NCBI RefSeq assembly: GCF_900199545.1
Contig: NZ_LT962671.1
Span: forward strand, 858,638 to 918,812
DNA from: Raoultibacter massiliensis
Lineage (GTDB): Bacteria > Actinomycetota > Coriobacteriia > Coriobacteriales > Eggerthellaceae
Direction of reading: 5' to 3'
Length of the DNA stretch: 60,175 nucleotides
Shown: in pieces, positions 1 through 8,515 of the stretch
Layout of the letters: every line of letters begins with the position of its first letter
How positions within the stretch are numbered: position 1 is the stretch's first letter
Position numbers and translations under genes: made by a program
The notes under the pieces: model-generated
What the model saw: only the letters and a program-made list of their open reading frames with translations
Databases searched by the model: none
Told to the model about the DNA's origin: nothing

Positions 1-2
1 CT

Positions 3-899
3 GCGCGGGGCCGGGCGGTGACCACGGCTGCCTCGCACAACTCGGTGCTCCGGCCGCTGTATCGGATGCGCGACGAGTGCGGTTGCTCGCTTGCCGTTGC
101 CCCGGTGCGCGCCGACGGATCGCTTGATTACCCGGCTTTCGAGCGCATGCTCGAAGACGGAGCCGACGTCGTGGTGGCGACGCATGCCTCGAACGTGACC
201 GGCGATGTGTACGATGTGGCCCGCATGGCCCGTACGGCGCATGAGGCGGGCGCCGCATTCGTGCTCGACGCCGCCCAAACGGCCGGCACCTTGCCGATCG
301 ACATGGGGGAGATCGGGGCGGATGTCGTGTGCTTTACCGGCCATAAGGCCCTGTACGGACCCCAAGGTACCGGCGGGCTGGCCGTGGGCGGCGATATCGA
401 GCTGCCGCCGCTTATGGTGGGGGGATCGGGTTTTCGAAGCTTCGAAGAGCGCCATCCCGATGCGATGCCCGAAAGCCTGGAGGCCGGTACTGCGAACGCC
501 CATGGGCTTGCGGGGCTTGCGGCCGGTATAGCCTACCTCGATAGGATCGGCCTCGAAACCGTTTCGCGTCGCATCGAAGGAGCGACGTCCCGATTCCTGG
601 AAGGCGTTCGGGGCTTGCCGAACGTCAGCGTACTGGGAGGATCGACGCGGGTCCGTTCGGGCATCGTCGCCATCGTGATCGACGGCATGGATTCGGCGCT
701 TGGTGCCGGGAGGCTGTGGAGCGAATTCGGAATATGCGTTCGGGCGGGCGCCCATTGCGCACCGCTCATGCATGAAGCGCTCGGCACGAAAGAGAGCGGC
801 GCTGTGCGATTCAGCTTCTCGCATCGAACGAGCGAAGCGGAAATCGACAAGGGAATCGCCGCGCTCGCGTTTGTCGCCGAAGGGGGTTCTCGTGTATAG
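3..899 (+). CDS. Class V aminotransferase / cysteine desulfurase-family protein (5' partial)
   Basis: PLP-dependent class V aminotransferase of the cysteine desulfurase / selenocysteine lyase group; it would remove S or Se from cysteine or selenocysteine. The frame is open to the left edge and the first visible residues (VTTAASHNSVLRPL) correspond to the internal E/S-H-N-S-V-L-R-P-L segment of the family, so the N-terminus is missing. Seen: the PLP-site DAAQTAG, the Schiff-base lysine in FTGHKALYGPQG, and a C-terminal AGAHCAP loop carrying the probable sulfur/selenium-accepting cysteine. It precedes yedF, a DUF3343 gene and selD, which suggests a role in selenium delivery; this is inferred from context. 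Its stop codon overlaps the start of the next small frame. Confidence 0.88.
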   Translation, partial: ARGRAVTTAASHNSVLRPLYRMRDECGCSLAVAPVRADGSLDYPAFERMLEDGADVVVATHASNVTGDVYDVARMARTAHEAGAAFVLDAAQTAGTLPIDMGEIGADVVCFTGHKALYGPQGTGGLAVGGDIELPPLMVGGSGFRSFEERHPDAMPESLEAGTANAHGLAGLAAGIAYLDRIGLETVSRRIEGATSRFLEGVRGLPNVSVLGGSTRVRSGIVAIVIDGMDSALGAGRLWSEFGICVRAGAHCAPLMHEALGTKESGAVRFSFSHRTSEAEIDKGIAALAFVAEGGSRV

Positions 900-975
900 C
901 ATCGGCGTCGACATCGGATCGACGGCCGCGGAGGCCGTCGTGGTCGAAGGCGGCGCTTTCATAGAAATGCCGTGA
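892..975 (+). pseudogene. 27-residue fragment resembling the N-terminus of an acyl-CoA dehydratase activase (HgdC/BadF-like ATPase)
   Basis: A GTG-started frame overlapping the stop of the class V aminotransferase. It encodes only 27 residues beginning MYSIGVDIGSTAAEAVVVEG. The G-V-D-I-G-S-T stretch is the phosphate-1 motif that opens ASKHA-fold activators of 2-hydroxyacyl-CoA dehydratases and related proteins, which are normally about 250 residues or more. The frame ends at TGA, and reading through it gives only ten more codons before TAG, so this is not a selenoprotein. It is probably a decayed remnant or a tiny coupled peptide; the resemblance rests on one motif. Confidence 0.4.
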
Positions 976-1012
976 ATGCCGATACGGCGAAACGGCGCGA
1001 AAGGATAGTTTT

Positions 1013-1663
1013 ATGAAAACGATCGATGCCTTCGGGCTGGCGTGTCCCAAGCCGCTTGTTCTGGCGAAAAAGGAGATCGATGCAGGTTGCACAGAACTGG
1101 AGGTGCGCGTCGATAATGAAACGGCCGTCAAGAATCTGACGCGTCTAGGTGAGAAAACGGGGCTATCTGTTGCGGTCGATGCCATCGAGGGCGGGTGGCT
1201 CGTCGCCTACGCTGGCGCAGGCGACAACGGGGTTTCGCCTGCGAGCCGAGGAAGTGCGCCGAGCATCGGATCTGCGGGTGCGGCGCCGGCATGCACGCCT
1301 GTGGCGTGCTCGACGGGTGCGGGGTGCGGATACTGCGTGTTCGTCGGAAGCGACGGAATCGGTTCGGGGGATGACGAGCTTGGTCGCAACCTGATGAAGA
1401 TGGCCCTCTACACGCTTGCAGAAGCGGGCGATCCTCCGGTGTCGTTGCTGTTCATGAATGCGGGCGTGAAGCTCGTGGCGGGCGGCGAGTGCCAGGTTGC
1501 CGAAAGCGTTGCGAGCCTTATCGAACAGGGAACTGAAGTGCTCGTATGCGGGACCTGCCTCGATTTCTACGGACTGAAGGATGCCCTTGCCGTCGGCGAG
1601 GTGTCGAACATGTACGATATCCTCGAGCGCATGCGCGAGGCATCGAAGGTGGTTTCGCTGTGA
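1013..1663 (+). CDS. yedF: YedF-type sulfurtransferase-like selenium metabolism protein
   Basis: A 216-residue protein with an N-terminal TusA/SirA domain (residues 1-70) containing the C-P-K-P motif at Cys11. A cysteine-rich linker (CTPVACSTGAGCGYC, roughly residues 95-110) follows, then a C-terminal DsrE-like domain (SLLFMNAGVKLVAGG). This two-domain layout is that of the YedF family, which occurs beside selD in selenium-using bacteria and is thought to act as a sulfur or selenium carrier; the reaction is not established. Its stop overlaps the GTG start of the downstream DUF3343 gene (GTGA), which indicates translational coupling. Confidence 0.88.
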   Translation: MKTIDAFGLACPKPLVLAKKEIDAGCTELEVRVDNETAVKNLTRLGEKTGLSVAVDAIEGGWLVAYAGAGDNGVSPASRGSAPSIGSAGAAPACTPVACSTGAGCGYCVFVGSDGIGSGDDELGRNLMKMALYTLAEAGDPPVSLLFMNAGVKLVAGGECQVAESVASLIEQGTEVLVCGTCLDFYGLKDALAVGEVSNMYDILERMREASKVVSL

Positions 1664-1917
1664 GCGACCGCCCGTACGTGATCTCGTTCGATTCAACCCA
1701 TGCGGCCATGGCTGCGAACAGCGCGCTCGCCGGTGCGCCGTTCGCCATGATTCCCACGCCCCGCGAGATCAGCGCGGGGTGCGGGATGTCACTGCGATTT
1801 TCTGCGGAAGACGATGGGGATGCGTTGGCTGTTGCGAAAGGCATTGCGGACATAGCGGGCCGAGCTTCGCTGTACGCCGAGGACGACGACGGCTATCGTC
1901 TGCTTGAAAAGCTCTGA
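1660..1917 (+). CDS. DUF3343 putative Se/S carrier-like protein
   Basis: An 85-residue protein starting at a GTG that overlaps the yedF stop by four bases. It has the form of DUF3343 proteins: a hydrophobic beta strand (YVISFDSTHAAMAA), a P-T-P-R-E-I segment, and the single-cysteine signature ISAGCGMSLRF that could carry a persulfide or selenide. Members cluster with yedF and selD and are annotated only as putative Se/S carriers. The neighbourhood supports a selenium role; no activity can be read from the sequence. Confidence 0.8.
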   Translation: MSDRPYVISFDSTHAAMAANSALAGAPFAMIPTPREISAGCGMSLRFSAEDDGDALAVAKGIADIAGRASLYAEDDDGYRLLEKL

Positions 1918-1918
1918 G

Positions 1919-1940
1919 CTTGCAGCTGTTTCGCTGCAAG
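1919..1940. terminator. Hairpin between convergent DUF3343 gene and selD
   Basis: CTTGCAGC, a six-base loop and GCTGCAAG form a perfect 8-bp stem starting just after the DUF3343 stop, in the 79-bp gap between convergent genes. There is no strong T run, so efficiency is uncertain. Confidence 0.45.
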
Positions 1941-1996
1941 TGCATGCAGAATGGGCGGTTGCGCCGCCAGCGGCCTTCGGCAATGCGGCGAAGCGT

Positions 1997-3055
1997 TCAG
2001 TCTGAAAACGCGATGGTGCCCGAAAGGCCCTCGGCAACGGTGCCGATGCGGGCGGGCGCACGCCCGACGAGGGCTTCGAAGGAGCGCTCGAAATCATCGG
2101 CTGCTTCGGGCGCTATCGCGGCGAGCAGTCCCCCCGATGTTTGGGGGTCGCATACAATGGCGAGGCGGTTGTCGAATTCTTCGTCGCCGAGCGCCCCTTG
2201 GCTCACGTAGCCGATCGCTTCGTCCATGATCGCGAATGCTCGGTTCGGGCGGCAGTAGGCACGGGCAAGATCCTCCACGCCTTCGAAAAGGGGGAGCGAT
2301 CCGAAACGAAGCGTCGCGCAGCAGCTGCTTGCGAGCAGCAGCTCGTGGAGATGGCCTGCAAGTCCGAATCCCGTCACGTCGGTTGCGGCGTGCGCGCCGC
2401 AACCGACAAGGGCATCGGCAGCTGCGGCGTTGAGCTCCATCATCGATTCGACGGCTGCGCGGTAGGCGCTTTCCTGGGCCATATCGCACGCGTGAGCCGA
2501 AACCATGATGCCCGTGCCGAGCGGCTTGGTAAGGTAGAGCACGTCTTTCGGCTTTGCGCCCGCATTGCGCAATATCCTATCGGGGCGAACGGTGCCGAAC
2601 ACGGCCAATCCGTATTTCGGTTCATCGTCATCGACGGTGTGGCCGCCTGCCACAACCGCGCCCGCTTCGCGAACCGCATCGGCGCCGCCTCTCATGATCT
2701 GGGCCGCGATCGGTGCGCCCAGCGCGCAGTCGAGGGCGAGCAGGTTCAAGGCCACATGGGGTTTGGCGCCCATGGCGAAGATGTCCGAGAGGGCGTTCGC
2801 CGCTGCGATGCGACCGAATTCGTACGGATCGTCGACGATGGGCGTGAAGAAGTCGGCCGTGAAAACGGCGGCGCGATCGTCGTCGAGCAGCCAGACGGCG
2901 GCATCGTCGTTGGTTTCGAAACCCAGGAGCATGCGCGTGTCGTCTCCCGGAAGAAGCGTCTTAAGTATGTCGTCGAGATCTCCCGGACCCCACTTCGCCG
3001 CTCAACCGCCCTTCGAAGTCAGTTTGGTCAGCTTGATCTTCTCTATCTCTTCCAT
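1997..3055 (-). CDS. selD: Selenide, water dikinase SelD, itself a selenoprotein (in-frame TGA = Sec18)
   Basis: Makes selenophosphate from selenide and ATP, the donor for selenocysteine synthesis. The obvious ATG at 2932 gives 311 residues and lacks the catalytic N-terminus. Reading upstream through one TGA (3002-3004) reaches an ATG at 3055 preceded by GAGGAGGTGCGC, an excellent ribosome binding site, for 352 residues. The N-terminus then reads LTSKGG-U-AAKWGPGDL, which aligns with the catalytic Cys/Sec loop and conserved lysine of SelD. Further motifs: the DFFTPIVDDPYEFGRIAAAN metal/ATP region, GGHTVDDDEPKYG, ATDVTGFGLAGHL and the C-terminal DPQTSGGL. A candidate SECIS hairpin lies 11-27 bases past the TGA. 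Divergent from fdhA, the likely consumer of its product. Confidence 0.93.
2975..2991 (-). promoter_or_regulatory. Candidate bacterial SECIS hairpin of selD
   Basis: On the minus strand, 11 bases after the TGA, GGGGTC pairs with GATCTC (six pairs including two G-U) around the loop CGGGA. The loop is 17-21 bases from the UGA, about where the apical loop sits in E. coli fdhF. The overlap with the conserved W-G-P-G-D coding region constrains the sequence, so structure is plausible but untested. Confidence 0.5.
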
Positions 3056-3590
3056 GCGCACCTCCTCTCAGTCCGTGTTCCCTCCGATCGTCCAACGCGT
3101 GCGCAGGCGTCCGTTCTTTTCAGTATAGCAGGCATGTGCATGCGCCGTGAAATTCTCCATCTTGCGAAAAAGGTCGCTCACCTGCAGAGAAAGATGGCCG
3201 CCGCCGAAGATGCACGCCGCCTGCCGATATCGGGGAAGCCCCGCAACGGATGCCGTTCGCCGAACGATCGAGCCGGCGTTTTCGCACGGTGCAGGCTCTG
3301 CTTTCGCGGAGAGGACCGCTCGCAGATGAAACGGGGCCGCTCGCTCGGCGCCGTCGGCAACGCATGCGCCGCTCGCCGAATCGCCCCCGTAGCAGGCGCT
3401 TGCTTTGATCTGTGATGAAAAAGCTTGTCAATGGTAGGATCGGAGCGCTGGCAGGCAGGGCATCTGCCAAACGGCCCACAGGGTCGAACCGCATCGGCTG
3501 CAAGCGCTCTCCCATGCCCTCGAGTGCGTTGTCATCCGATGCGCTTCGCGTAGAAGCGTAAGGCAAGAACGAAGGAAGGAGATCGAGGAC
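3056..3590. other. Divergent intergenic region selD / fdhA
   Basis: 535 bp between the selD and fdhA starts. It holds the selD ribosome binding site (complement of CCTCCTC at 3061-3067) and, just before fdhA, a purine-rich GAAGGAAGGAG at about 3571-3581. A 93-residue open frame (3134-3415, plus) starts MCMRREILHLAKKVAHLQRK, but it has no visible ribosome binding site or recognisable family. I saw no selC-type tRNA and no convincing sigma-70 hexamer pair here. Confidence 0.4.
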
Positions 3591-6500
3591 ATGAATCTCT
3601 CACGCAGGGGCTTTTTCAAAGCCACCGGCGCTGCGCTCGCAACGAGCCTGGCGTTTGAGTTGTCCTCCCGATCGGAGGCGCTCGCCGCAGAGCCCGCATC
3701 CGATTGGAAGCTGGTGAACACCGAGGAGTACACGAACATCTGCTGTTACTGCTCGGGAGGTTGCGGCGTCATCTGTTCGACGCGCGACGGGGAACTCGTC
3801 AATCTCGAAGGAGATCCCGACCACCCCATCAACCAAGGGGGGTTGTGCCCGAAGGGCGCCTCGATGTCGCAGCTTCGCAACATCGTCGACCCCGCGACGC
3901 ATGAAACGATCAAGAACACCAATCGCAAGACCAAGCCGATGGTCCGCCGCCCCGGCAAATCCGAATGGGAACCCATCGGATGGGACGAAGCCGCTTCCGA
4001 GATCGCACGCTGGGTCAAGGATACGCGCGATGCCACATTCGAGGAGAAGGCGGGCGATATCGTTGTAAACCGCTGCCCCGGAATCGCAAGCTTGGGCGGC
4101 TCTCAACAGAACTCCGAGGAAGAATACCTCATCAACAAGATGATGCGCTCCCTCGGCGTCATAGCCATCGACAACCAGGCGCGCGTTTGACACAGCCCCA
4201 CGGTTGCCGGTCTGGCAGCATCATTCGGTCGCGGTTCGATGACGAACCATTATTGCGATCTCAAAAACGCCGACGTGCTTATGACGATCGGTTCGAACAA
4301 CGTCGAGAACCACCCCGTTTCATCGAAATGGGTCCAGAAAGCGCTCGACAACGGCGCGACGTGGATCGTAGTCGACCCGCGCTATACGCGCTCGGCCGAA
4401 ATGGCCGACATCTACTGCCCCATACGTTCGGGCACCGATATCGCGTTTTACGGCGGCATGTTCAACTATATCTTGGAAAACGACCTGTGGCAGCATGAGT
4501 ACGTTCTCAATTACACGAATGCGTCGTTTCTGCTCGACGAGGAGTACTCGTTCGATGTGACGACGGGCATCTTCTCGGGCTTCGATGAGGATTCCGCGAC
4601 GTACAGCAACGCCACCTGGCACTATCAGGTTGAAGAAGAGCAGCAGTGGGATACCTCCGAGACGGGCGCTTACGCCTGGGTCGCCAAGGAGGGCGTCCCC
4701 GAATTCACGCCCCCCGTGCGCGAGGTTCCGAAGCGCGATATGACGCTCGAGGATCCGATGTGCGTGTTCCAGCAGCTTAAAAAGCACTATGCGCGCTACG
4801 ACCTCGAAACCGTTTCGAGCATTTGCGGCATGGACAAAGAGCTGCTCGAAAAGATGTATTCGGTGTACGCTTCCACCGGGGAGCCGGGCAAATCGGGCAC
4901 GATCATGTATGCGCTCGGCCAGACGCAGCATCACTACGGCGCACAGAACTGCCGTGCCATGGCGATCCTGCAGTTGCTTCTGGGCAACATCGGCATGCCC
5001 GGCGGCGGCGTCAACGCATTGCGCGGAGAGCCGAACGTGCAGGGTGCCACCGATATGGGAATGCTGGTGGCCAATCAGCCCGGCTACCTCAACTGGCCGA
5101 CCGAGTACGGTACCCCTTCCTTGCGGGCATGGTGTGAGAAGGAAACGTATTCCGACGGATACTACACCAACAAGCCGAAGTTCATCGTATCGGCTTTGAA
5201 GGAGTGGTTCGGCGACGCGGCGACGGTTGAGAACGATTACGGTTACGACTGGTGGCCCAAGGTGCCGAAATCGCCCGACTACTCGATCATCGGATCCTTC
5301 GAGCTCATGAGCCAAGGCGTTATCAAGGGGTACTTCAACTGGGGTATGAACCCCTGTCACTCGGCGCCCAACGCATCGAACGTCCGCCGTGCTATGGCGA
5401 AGCTCGATTGGCTCGTCGTCGTCGATTGGGTGGAAACGGAGTCGGCGTGCTTTTGGAAGGCTCCCGATATGAATCCCGAGGAGATCGATACCACGGTGTA
5501 CTTCCTGCCTGCCGCGCTCATTTACGAGAAGCCGGGCACCATCCTCAATTCGGGTCGTTGGCTGCAGTGGCGCTACCAAGCGGTCGAACCCTGGGACGAG
5601 GCGAAGCCCGACTACGAGATCTGCGATGTGCTTTGGACGGCGATCGTCGATCTGTACGAAAAGGAAGGCGGTATCGCGCCCGAGCCCATTCTCAACACGA
5701 AATGGGATTACTACGTCGATGGCAAGATCGATCCGAGGCCCGTCGCCTGGGCGCTCAATGGGTACGCCTACGAGCAGGGCGGCTTTGAAAACGGCGCGCC
5801 TCAGCTGCTGTCCACCTTCGCGAATCTGGCTGCGGACGGCTCCACTGCCTGCGGCATGTGGATATACACCGGGTTCTGGGCGAACAACGATGCGCCGCTC
5901 GATCCTGCCGAGCAGGCCATCGGCGGACGCAGCACCGATGACCCGTCGGGTCTCGGACTGTATCCGAAGTGGGCTTACGCTTGGCCTCTTAACCGCCGCA
6001 TCATCTACAACCGCGCCTCTGCCGATCTCGAAGGCAAGCCGTGGAACTCTGCGAAGAAACTCGTCGAATGGACAGGGGAGAAGTGGGATCAGGTCGATGT
6101 CGCCGACTTCGTGGCGGCTTCGAACGGCACGCCCGTGCCCCCGAACGACAAGGCGTTCTTCATGCTTTGGGAACAGAGCGCTCGCCTCGAGAGCTACGGC
6201 ATGGGCGATGGGCCGCTGCCCGAGCACTACGAGCCCTTCGAATCGCCTTCCGACAATCAGATCAACGGAAGGCAGAATTCGCCGTGCATTCGCTTCGCCG
6301 AGTTCGATTCGGTGAAGAGGGGCGATCGCTCCGAGTATCCGATTGCCGTGACCACGTATTCGGTCACCGAGCAGTGGCAGACAGGCGGCCAGACCCGTTC
6401 CTGTCCGGCCCTCAACGAGGCCATGCCCGAGCAGTTCGTCGAGATGTCGCTCGAGCTTGCCGAAGAGAAGGGCATCAAGAACGGCGACCGGGTCAGGGTG

Positions 6501-6728
6501 TTCAACAACCGCGGGTCTGTCGAGGTCATGGCACTCGTGACGCCGCGTTTCAAGCCTTTTGCGGTAAACGGCGAGACGGTTCACCAAGTGGGTATGACGC
6601 ACCACTTCGGCTGGGCGGGCGAATACGCTACGGGCGACATCGTCAACGACTTGCCGCCGAACGTGGGTGACCCGAACTGTTGGGTGCCCGAATACAAGGC
6701 GTTCCTCGTCGATATCGAGAAGGCATAG
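3591..6728 (+). CDS. fdhA: Selenocysteine-containing formate dehydrogenase catalytic subunit (in-frame TGA = Sec200)
   Basis: Molybdopterin/tungstopterin formate dehydrogenase alpha subunit, 1045 residues, FdnG-like. A Tat signal (SRRGFFK at residues 4-10) opens the protein, so the enzyme should face outside the membrane. C51, C54, C58 and C86 (CCYCSGGC ... GLCPKG) bind a [4Fe-4S] cluster. The frame is interrupted by TGA at 4188-4190, giving DNQARV-U-HSPTVAGLAASFG. This is the canonical selenocysteine context; the residue ligates the metal and the next His is catalytic. A near-textbook SECIS follows. The second part (from 4239) carries the pterin-binding domains and the C-terminal MopB-binding barrel. 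A standard gene caller would split this into two genes. fdhB follows 15 bases later. Confidence 0.97.
4203..4219 (+). promoter_or_regulatory. SECIS element of fdhA
   Basis: GTTGCC and GGCAGC form a perfect 6-bp stem (one G-U) around the loop GGTCT, 13-29 bases after the TGA. E. coli fdhF and fdnG SECIS hairpins have the same GGUCU apical bases and a similar GGUUGC stem at the same distance; the first bases after the TGA (CACAGCCC) also resemble E. coli. This is a strong SelB-binding candidate. Confidence 0.85.
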
Positions 6729-6742
6729 GAGGTGCGCGGGCT

Positions 6743-7672
6743 ATGAGTGAGAAAGCGATATTGTTCGATACTTCCCGATGCTCTGCATGCCGCGGGTGCC
6801 AGGTCGCGTGCAAATGCTGGAACGACCTGCCGTCTCCCATCGAGAAGAACGCCAACCCCTCGACCGGCTCGTATCAGAGTCCGGCCGATCTGGGCGCCGA
6901 CACGCGCCTTGTGGTCACGTTCAACGAAGAGGCGGGCGGAAGCAAGGGGGTCATGTGGGCGTTCGGACGCCGCGCGTGCCAGCACTGCACCGACGCGCCG
7001 TGCGCTGCCATGTGTCCTGCGGGGGCCATTTTCAAGCACGAAGAGACCGGGTTCGTTACGATGGACGATTCGAAGTGCGTGGGATGCCAGTACTGTTCGA
7101 CGGCATGCCCGTTCGACGTGCCGCGCTATTCGGCTGGGCTTCGTACGACCATCAGCAAGTGCACGGGCTGCATCGATCGCATCGAGCAGGGCCGCGCGCC
7201 CGCATGCGTGAGCACCTGTCAGCCCGAAGGCCTTTTGTTCGGCGATCGAAGCGAGATGATCGCCCGCGCCCACGAGCGCGTCGCGGCGCTGAAGCAGCGC
7301 GGCTACGAAAACGCGGTCGTCTACGGCGAGAGCGAAATGGGCGGCCTCCATGTTATCCAGGTGCTCAAATACGGTGTGGCAGCGCACGGGCAGATCGAAA
7401 ATCCCCAGGTTAATCCCGCTGTTGCATTGACGCAGATCATGAAACCCATTACGGCTGTCGGTGCGGGCGTTACCGTCGTCGGTCTCGCGGCCATGTTTGC
7501 GCTCGGCGTTGGCTACAAGCGCGACAAAGTCGTCTACAACGCCGAAACCGAGGATACGATTTCCTACGAATCCGGCGAAGTGGTCAAACATGGTGACGGA
7601 CAGGACGAAAAGACCATCAAGGAGCACATCTTCGAAAACCTTCCGGGCAAGAAGGGAGGCCATAATGAATAA
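6743..7672 (+). CDS. fdhB: Formate dehydrogenase iron-sulfur (beta) subunit
   Basis: A 309-residue electron-transfer subunit with four ferredoxin-type cysteine clusters: CSACRGCQVACKCW at residues 13-26, CQHCTDAPCAAMC, CVGCQYCSTACPF and CTGCIDR...ACVSTC. They pass electrons from the catalytic subunit to the cytochrome. A single hydrophobic helix near residues 235-258 (ITAVGAGVTVVGLAAMFALG) should anchor it, as in E. coli FdnH. ATG at 6743 follows AGGAGGT with good spacing, 15 bases after fdhA. The 3' end overlaps fdhC by 8 bases. Confidence 0.94.
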   Translation: MSEKAILFDTSRCSACRGCQVACKCWNDLPSPIEKNANPSTGSYQSPADLGADTRLVVTFNEEAGGSKGVMWAFGRRACQHCTDAPCAAMCPAGAIFKHEETGFVTMDDSKCVGCQYCSTACPFDVPRYSAGLRTTISKCTGCIDRIEQGRAPACVSTCQPEGLLFGDRSEMIARAHERVAALKQRGYENAVVYGESEMGGLHVIQVLKYGVAAHGQIENPQVNPAVALTQIMKPITAVGAGVTVVGLAAMFALGVGYKRDKVVYNAETEDTISYESGEVVKHGDGQDEKTIKEHIFENLPGKKGGHNE

Positions 7673-8435
7673 AGGACCTGTCCGGGTTTCCGCCGAGGAG
7701 GCTGCGATGAACCGCATGTTTCTGGCTGCCATGAAGGACGGCAGGATCGAACGCTACATCAAGCGCCATTCGATGCAGGCGCGCATCACGCATGGCGTCA
7801 CGTCCATCTGCTGCATCCTGCTGTGCATAAGCGGCCTGTTCGTGTTCGTCCCCGCGCTCGCCGCCGCCGTCGGGCCCGATGCGGTGTTCGCGATGCGCAT
7901 GTCGCACCGCATCATCGGCATCGTGTTCGTGGCCGTGCCGCTTGCAAGCGCGGTGCTTGCTCCGAGGGGCGTGGCCCACATCTTCAAGAACTTGTTCGCA
8001 CGATGGGATTCCGACGATAAGAAGTGGATGGCGCTCTTCTTTCCGTACCTTTTCTTGGCGAAGTGGATTCACATGCCCGACCAGCATGAAGTCAAGAGCG
8101 GACAGCGCTTCGCCGACGGCATGCTGTGGTTTTGCGGCGCCCTTATGGGCATAACGGGCGTGTTGCTTCTTCTGGGCACGACGATCGTCGATTTGGGCGC
8201 GACGGCGCACGGTGCGATCCTATTTTTGCACGATCTCGGGTTTCTGCTGGTGGCTATCTTTGCGATGGCTCACATCTTCTTGGGATCCGGCATCTTCCAG
8301 CCGTACCGTGGCACCTACAAGCTCATGTTCGGCAACGGAATGGTTTCCGAATCCGATGCACTGTACCATTGGGGTCATTGGGCCCGCGCCGAAATCGCCT
8401 CGGGTGACAACGTAGTCGAGGTGAAACACGCGTAA
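7665..8435 (+). CDS. fdhC: Formate dehydrogenase cytochrome b (gamma) subunit
   Basis: A 256-residue membrane protein with four predicted transmembrane helices (SICCILLCISGLFVFV; IIGIVFVAVPLASAVL; WFCGALMGITGVLLLL; DLGFLLVAIFAMAHIFLG). Histidines inside or beside the helices (ARITHGVTS, MSHRIIG, LHDLGF, MAHIFLG) are plausible ligands for two b-type haems. This matches FdnI-type anchors that hand electrons to menaquinone. The start codon overlaps the end of fdhB by 8 bases, so the three subunits are translationally coupled. The result is a membrane-bound respiratory formate dehydrogenase. Confidence 0.92.
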   Translation: MNKGPVRVSAEEAAMNRMFLAAMKDGRIERYIKRHSMQARITHGVTSICCILLCISGLFVFVPALAAAVGPDAVFAMRMSHRIIGIVFVAVPLASAVLAPRGVAHIFKNLFARWDSDDKKWMALFFPYLFLAKWIHMPDQHEVKSGQRFADGMLWFCGALMGITGVLLLLGTTIVDLGATAHGAILFLHDLGFLLVAIFAMAHIFLGSGIFQPYRGTYKLMFGNGMVSESDALYHWGHWARAEIASGDNVVEVKHA

Positions 8436-8515
8436 CGACAATGTGCCGGGGGTCTGTTCCACGTAAGGCTCCCGGCGCAGGTTTGCCGTTAAACGAGAAG
8501 AAGGATGCATCTATT

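Noticed and set aside
973..975. TGA ending the activase-like fragment as selenocysteine
   Set aside because: Read-through gives only ten codons before TAG and no activase sequence.
1661..1663. TGA at the end of yedF as a further selenocysteine codon
   Set aside because: It overlaps the GTG start of the DUF3343 gene, and yedF is complete at its usual two-domain length.
2984..3017. Stem ACTTCG/CGAAGT enclosing the selD TGA
   Set aside because: The codon lies in the loop of this stem, which does not fit bacterial SECIS geometry; the hairpin 11-27 bases downstream fits better.
2141..3415. 424-residue plus-strand open frame across selD
   Set aside because: Antisense to selD over most of its length, no family; only its last 93 codons lie outside selD and they lack a ribosome binding site.
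3056..3590. selC tRNA-Sec gene between selD and fdhA
   Set aside because: Searched by eye for a long-armed tRNA with a UCA anticodon; no acceptor stem or TTCGA loop found.
4320..6605. 761-residue open frame on the minus strand inside fdhA
   Set aside because: It is the antisense shadow of a high-GC gene: Arg/His/Val-rich, no domain, and fully covered by the strongly supported formate dehydrogenase frame.
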